Shown: piece after piece, positions 60,202 through 64,000 of the stretch | Position numbering within the stretch: position 1 is the stretch's first letter | Layout: every line of letters begins with the position of its first letter | NCBI GenBank assembly: GCA_951813525.2 | Contig: CATOTJ020000003.1 | Coordinates: forward strand, 372,001 to 436,000 | Length of the DNA stretch: 64,000 nt | Direction: 5' to 3' | Source: Thermohalobaculum sp951813525 | GTDB lineage: Bacteria; Pseudomonadota; Alphaproteobacteria; Rhodobacterales; Rhodobacteraceae | Notes under the pieces: generated by a model | Told to the model about the DNA's origin: nothing | Seen by the model: only the letters and a program-made list of their open reading frames with translations | The model's database searches: none | Translations under genes and position numbers: made by a program

Positions 60202-61365
60202 GTGAAGCCCGTACAAGCAGTGACTACATTCTTGGCGGTGGCCCGGAACTGGCGGTATATCCGCTTTCCAACGCTGACCCGTCCAATGATCGATCCGGGC
60301 CCTTTGCCGGTTCAGATTGCAGGCGACAACTCTGATCTCGACGACGAATTTCTAGCGCGAGTGCAAACCTGTTTCAAATCCGCGATGTCCGGCGAAGAAC
60401 TTCGCGACGGGAACATCTGGAAGGATTACGAGCAGCGCAATTTGCCATTCGTCGAGGCGTTGAGGCATAGCGACCCAAGCCTTTTGCGCCCCTTTGTTGA
60501 GACACTTTTCGCCAATGATGTTCTGCTGGGCATGGGGCATGTCCAACGCTTTGTCCGCGGGCGAAAGACAATCTATCCGCGCGCCTATTTTGGGATGAGG
60601 GTGCGGGACAGTGTGATGTCGCTGGCCGAGGCGCTGGCAATCACGGGTCCGCACTCGAACCAGCAAACGTCGCTGTCTGCCTATCGCAACGCATTGTCGG
60701 CCGAACTGGGTCCGTTGATCGAAAAGATCGAAGACGTGCTGGGCCATTCCGTCGCCACGCCCGAAATTGGCTGCCCGCCGGGGGCCGAGATCGACGGGCG
60801 ATTGTTCAACCCCGATTTGTTGCGTCATGCTTATGTGCCCCACCGTTTGCGGCAACTGAACGTCGGCAACGATGACCCGGTCCTGGAAATCGGCGGCGGA
60901 TATGGGGTCGTGGCCCGCTACGGCTATCTTGGCGGGCATCGTGCCTGGACAATTGTCGATCTGCCTTATGTCAACGCGATCCAGATGCTCTGGCTTGGCG
61001 CAACGATCGGACCCGACGCCGTAAGTGGCCACGGCGAGGCGCGGGCGGCCATCCATCTTCATCCAAGCACCGATAAAGCCGCCTTGGATCGGCCGATTTC
61101 GTTCGCGCTCAACATGGATTCGCTGCCCGAGATTCCGGCGGAGGAGGCGGCGCGTTACCTGGACCTGATTTGCACGCGAGCGGATCGATTTCTGTCCGTC
61201 AATCAGGAGGCACGAGCGCGCCCCCGCGGCGGCACGGCACAAAACTCGATCCCAGAAATGATGCGGAACCGTCCAATGCACCGCGCATCACGCCATCCAT
61301 ATTGGATGGAACAGGGCTATGTCGAAGAACTCTACGTCGCCGCGCACGGGCAAGCGGGCGTTTAA
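60202..61365 (+). CDS. Putative sugar O-methyltransferase (TIGR04371-like)
   Basis: The 387-residue frame starts with GTG 60202 (AAGG upstream); an ATG at 60286 is an alternative start. The central SAM motif is VLEIGGGYGVVARYGYLGG, with AWTIVDLPYVNAIQMLWLG downstream, as in NanM-type methyltransferases acting on polysaccharide sugars. C-terminal SVNQEARARPRGGTAQNSIPEMM follows the family's conserved N-Q-E segment. It is divergent from the glycan operon and should decorate the same polymer or glycolipid. Confidence 0.8.
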   Translation: MKPVQAVTTFLAVARNWRYIRFPTLTRPMIDPGPLPVQIAGDNSDLDDEFLARVQTCFKSAMSGEELRDGNIWKDYEQRNLPFVEALRHSDPSLLRPFVETLFANDVLLGMGHVQRFVRGRKTIYPRAYFGMRVRDSVMSLAEALAITGPHSNQQTSLSAYRNALSAELGPLIEKIEDVLGHSVATPEIGCPPGAEIDGRLFNPDLLRHAYVPHRLRQLNVGNDDPVLEIGGGYGVVARYGYLGGHRAWTIVDLPYVNAIQMLWLGATIGPDAVSGHGEARAAIHLHPSTDKAALDRPISFALNMDSLPEIPAEEAARYLDLICTRADRFLSVNQEARARPRGGTAQNSIPEMMRNRPMHRASRHPYWMEQGYVEELYVAAHGQAGV

Positions 61366-61475
61366 GCATTTGCTTTTCAGGGCGGTTATCGTCGCCACCC
61401 AGGATCAATGCGCCTCGCCCCTCTGCTTTTGAAGCATCGAGGTCGGATCGGATTCCGGCGACGCCCCGCGCCTGT

Positions 61476-62318
61476 TTACGCCTGTGCACCGTCCGAAGGA
61501 CCAATCAGCCTGCTGACGAGGTACCTCTGAAACTGCCAAATGGTCTTTTCTTTTGGCGAAAGGCGCCCTGGTGCTGCCGCCAGAGCCGACGCATTGTGGG
61601 CAATCGCCGCAGTAACGGGTTTGTCCTCGCCATTGATGGCGTGAAAACTTGCCTTCAACGCTTCGATCCGCTTGTCACGCTCCGCACCTTGCGGCATCGC
61701 ATCAGGGTGCATGTCGACGCCCCAGAAAACACGAACGGCGTTTGTTCCAACCGGCATCAACGACATCCAAAACGTGCGCTCGGCAGAGATCGACGCGACA
61801 TGGGACGGGAAAGCCCCGAACAATGGCACAGAATTCGCTTCGTCTTCGGTCAGAGCGGGGTTTGGGTTCTGCATTGCCTCGCCGTACTCGTAAGCGACGC
61901 CTTCGACACGGCCCTGCTTATAAATGCAAAAGCCCGGACCACCCTCTTCGACAAACGCCAAGCCTGTCGGCAGAACCGGCTCGACCGTGCCAGAATGCAC
62001 CGCGAACAGATGATAAGGTTCCATAAAATTCTGAAACAGGACCTTCCAGTTCGTGTCCCAAACCTCGTCCACCCGAAAGAGCGACTGGTAACTGGAAAGT
62101 TTGTAGTTCGCGAACCGCTCGGCAAGCGGCGCGAGACGGGGCGCAAGTGGCGCAGCCCCCGCATCGAGATTGGCGTAAACCCAACCTTCCCATTCCTCGA
62201 CGGCAAACTGCGGCAGACGGCAGGCCTGTTTCTCGAAATCGTCCGGCATGTGCGCGGCGCCGATGAGCTGTCCGTCCAGATTGTATGTCCACGCATGATA
62301 GGGGCAGGTGATCTTGCC
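61476..62318 (-). pseudogene. Rieske-type ring-hydroxylating oxygenase alpha subunit, N-terminus removed by IS21
   Basis: The remaining 280 residues start within the Rieske domain: TGKITCPYHAWTYNLDGQL holds the second Cys-x2-His pair, but the first Cys-x-His motif (normally about 20 residues earlier) is missing because an IS21-type element begins at 62319. The catalytic domain is intact, with mononuclear iron ligands in FQNFMEPYHLFAVHSGTVEP and the conserved Asn/Trp region. Without the first cluster half, the enzyme cannot be functional from this copy. The original substrate may have been an aromatic or quaternary amine compound. Confidence 0.9.
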
Positions 62319-62323
62319 TGTCA

Positions 62324-62369
62324 ATCGGCATCCAAACGTGACCCCAGATCGGCGTTCAAAAGTGACCCC
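62324..62369. repeat. Two 22-bp direct repeats at the IS21 end
   Basis: Units at 62324-62345 and 62348-62369 share ATCGGC, CAAA and GTGACCCC and differ at three positions; spacing is 24 bp. Such repeats are the transposase-binding sites of IS21 ends. Confidence 0.8.
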
Positions 62370-62440
62370 CCTGGTGCTGAGCAGGCCGGGTCGCGTGGAG
62401 ACCTCATTTATCAGAGCGCGGCCCGGCCTGCGCGGTTGAA

Positions 62441-63169
62441 TTAGGCGCGGTTCTTGAAGCGCCAGCTTTCGTTACCGGTCTCAACGATCTCGCAATGATG
62501 TGTGAGGCGATCGAGGAGTGCGGTGGTCATCTTCGCGTCGCCGAAGACGGTTGGCCATTCTCCGAATGCCAGGTTCGTTGTGACAATGACTGATGTGCAC
62601 TCATAGAGTTTGCTGATCAGGTGGAACAGCAGCTGACCACCGGTCTGAGCGAATGGCAGATAGCCAAGCTCGTCCAGAATTAGGAAGTCGAGGCGTGATA
62701 TCAACTCAGCTGTCCGTCCCTGGCGCTCGGCCCGCGCTTCGGCATCGAGTTTGTTCACCAGATCGACGACATTGAAGAAGCGCCCGCGGCGGCCCTGGCG
62801 GATGCAGGCTCGAGCGATACTGACGGAGAGATGGGTTTTGCCTGTGCCGGTTCCGCCGATGAGCACGAGATTGCGCTGATGGTCGAGGAAGTCGCCGGTG
62901 GCGAGGTCACGGATCAAGGTTTCGTTGACCTCGGCCGCTTCGAAGTCGAATTCCTCCAGCTCCTTGGCCAGTGGCAGTTTCGCGATGGTCATCTGGTATT
63001 TGATTGAGCGCGCCAGCTTCTCGGAGATCTCGGCTGTCAGCAGATCGCCGATAATCTGTTGTGGTTCGTGCTGGCGCTTGATCGCAGCCGTGATGATCTC
63101 GTCGTAAGCTGTCCGCATGCCGTAGAGCTTCAGTTGGCCCATGGCGTCCAGCACCTGTGTTCGTTCCAT
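62441..63169 (-). CDS. istB: IS21 helper ATPase IstB
   Basis: The 242-residue protein starts MERTQVLDAMGQLKLYGMRT. AAA+ ATPase motifs are Walker A VLIGGTGTGKTHLSV and Walker B FLILDELGYLPF, followed by TSVIVTTNLAFGEWPTVFGDAKMTTALLDRLTHHCEIVET, the standard IstB C-terminal region with sensor and Arg residues. It selects target DNA and stimulates the IstA transposase. The gene is intact. Confidence 0.95.
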   Translation of the reverse strand: MERTQVLDAMGQLKLYGMRTAYDEIITAAIKRQHEPQQIIGDLLTAEISEKLARSIKYQMTIAKLPLAKELEEFDFEAAEVNETLIRDLATGDFLDHQRNLVLIGGTGTGKTHLSVSIARACIRQGRRGRFFNVVDLVNKLDAEARAERQGRTAELISRLDFLILDELGYLPFAQTGGQLLFHLISKLYECTSVIVTTNLAFGEWPTVFGDAKMTTALLDRLTHHCEIVETGNESWRFKNRA

Positions 63170-64000
63170 TCGTTGTTCTCCTCAGGCTGTCATACCGGTC
63201 ACAATTGGCGGCTGGCTCGCAGGTCAGCCGCAATGCATCCGGTGTTGTGATTGTCAGGGGTGGTGGCGGTTCGCGGCGACGGGCGAGAATGTTCAGGACC
63301 ACGCTTGCGGAAGGGACATTCTGTGACAGGGCTTCTGCACAGGCCGCTTCCACCGCCTCCAGCCCATCGGAGAGGATCGCGCCTAGAACCTCGACCATCT
63401 GGCGATCACCACCGGGCTGACGCTCCAGTTTACGCTGCACACGGCGTAACGACGGCGGCAGCTCCCACTCCTTGAACGGCGCTCCGTTGCGCAGGGCGCC
63501 AGGTTTGCGCATCAGCACCGGAATGTAATGTAGCGGGTCATAGATCGCGTTATCGCGCCCAAAAACACGGGTATGGCTGCCGACGATCTGCCCGTCTTGC
63601 CAGCATTCCAGGCGATCGGCATAGGCGCGGATCTCGACAGGTCGACCAACGGCCCGGGCATTTACCGAGTACTTGTTCTTGTCGAACCGTACGAGGCAGG
63701 TTTTGGAAACCGATGCAGGGACTGCATGAAAGCCGTCGAAGGAGCCGACATATGGGATCAAACTCGGCTGCTCTTCTTCGAACACCTCCCAGACCGTCTT
63801 GCCTGGAATGTCGGGGTGTTTGTTTGCCTTCGCATACACCAGGCACCGATCTGCCAACCAGGCATTCAGCTCTGCAAAGGATTTGAACCTCGGGCGCGGC
63901 ACGAAGAAGCGTCTGCGCAGCACGCCAACCTGGTTCTCTACTTGCCCCTTCTCCCAGCCCGAGGCCGGGCTACAGGCAACGGGGTCAACCAGATAATGAC
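62907..64000 (-). CDS. istA: IS21 transposase IstA, C-terminal part, runs off right edge
   Basis: The frame is open from base 64000 and translates HYLVDPVACSPASGWEKGQV then ENQVGVLRRRFFVPRP, the end of the DDE nuclease core including the catalytic Glu region. The C-terminal domain follows (RFDKNKYSVNARAVGRPVEIRAYADRLECWQDG) to CEPAANCDRYDSLR at about 63180. The frame then continues into the istB region without homology and stops at 62907, a 263-bp overlap. Related elements normally end istA close to the istB start, so a lost stop codon or small frameshift near 63180 is likely. Confidence 0.88.
   Translation of the reverse strand, partial: HYLVDPVACSPASGWEKGQVENQVGVLRRRFFVPRPRFKSFAELNAWLADRCLVYAKANKHPDIPGKTVWEVFEEEQPSLIPYVGSFDGFHAVPASVSKTCLVRFDKNKYSVNARAVGRPVEIRAYADRLECWQDGQIVGSHTRVFGRDNAIYDPLHYIPVLMRKPGALRNGAPFKEWELPPSLRRVQRKLERQPGGDRQMVEVLGAILSDGLEAVEAACAEALSQNVPSASVVLNILARRREPPPPLTITTPDALRLTCEPAANCDRYDSLRRTTNGTNTGAGRHGPTEALRHADSLRRDHHGCDQAPARTTTDYRRSADSRDLREAGALNQIPDDHRETATGQGAGGIRLRSGRGQRNLDP

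Larger units (their letters stand above)
62319..64000 (-). mobile_element. IS21-type element, left end and istB/istA, runs off right edge
   Basis: The element begins TGTCAATCGGCATCC at 62319, inside the Rieske oxygenase gene, and has the typical IS21 organisation: TG end, two terminal direct repeats, then istB and istA on the minus strand. The far end is outside the window, so target duplication and total length are unknown. Confidence 0.88.

Noticed and set aside
61476..62324. Intact small Rieske oxygenase
   Set aside because: The first Cys-x-His half of the cluster motif is absent and the frame begins at the IS21 end, so it is a truncated gene.
1..64000. tRNA or rRNA genes and integrase attachment site
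   Set aside because: No cloverleaf-like segment with a CCA end, no rRNA-like stretch and no integrase gene were recognised by eye; a covariance-model scan was not possible.

Overview
The window is high-GC DNA with dense genes, many ATG/TGA overlaps, Tat-type and Sec-type exported binding proteins, and a gene mix (Liv and Opp transporters, MlrC, BenE, MttB-like and FAD-GcvT proteins, DgoK/DgoA, TIGR04372-type glycosyltransferase) typical of a heterotrophic alphaproteobacterium, most likely Rhodobacterales (Roseobacter group). No rRNA or tRNA gene was seen, so the lineage rests on gene content and dispersed-repeat style only.

Layout. 1-0.46 kb: 5' part of an acyl-CoA synthetase running off the left edge. 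0.6-3.8 kb: insertion-sequence zone with a complete IS1182-type element, a complete IS630-type element whose transposase needs a -1 frameshift, a perfect 14-bp inverted repeat and an IS66 remnant. 3.8-4.3 kb: an orphan secreted Cys-containing protein. 4.7-11.3 kb (minus strand): a branched-chain/amide type ABC importer (binding protein, LivH, LivM, LivG, LivF) whose LivF is fused in frame to an amidase-signature hydrolase. A five-copy 15-bp tandem repeat sits in front of the binding-protein gene. 11.3-13 kb: flotillin. 13-20.2 kb (minus): an MlrC-type metallohydrolase with a complete Opp/Dpp-type importer. 20.5-29.4 kb: N-carbamoylase-type amidohydrolase, BenE-type permease, quinone oxidoreductase, PgdA/cyclic-imidase-like deacetylase, gamma-glutamyltransferase, GNAT and M20 peptidase. 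Together these look like import and hydrolysis of amides, peptides and N-blocked amino acids.

29.7-35.3 kb: EamA exporter, SDR, acyl-CoA ligase, MetE-C-like protein and a maleate-isomerase-fold protein lacking the expected cysteines. 35.3-38.1 kb: Spy/CpxP-like protein plus OmpR/CpxA-type two-component system with a matching direct-repeat operator. 38.2-50.1 kb: a catabolic block with MFS permease, FrhB-like iron-sulfur protein, LarA-like racemase, enolase-superfamily sugar-acid dehydratase, DgoA and DgoK (a De Ley-Doudoroff-like route), a LysR regulator, and a divergent pair of FAD-GcvT oxidase/demethylase and non-pyrrolysine MttB-like methyltransferase that share an inverted-repeat control region.

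50.4-56.2 kb: a small secreted protein, then a five-PAS hybrid histidine kinase split by an IS30-type element with a clean TTC target duplication, followed by its OmpR-type partner. 56.3-61.4 kb: glycan-modification genes (two glycosyltransferases, a glycosyltransferase-like protein, two SAM methyltransferases). 61.5-64 kb: a Rieske oxygenase cut off at its N-terminus by an IS21-type element (istA/istB) that runs off the right edge.

The main themes are scavenging of nitrogenous and sugar-acid substrates, and recent insertion-sequence damage at both ends and inside a sensor gene. All functions are inferred by recognising families by eye; no database search was run.
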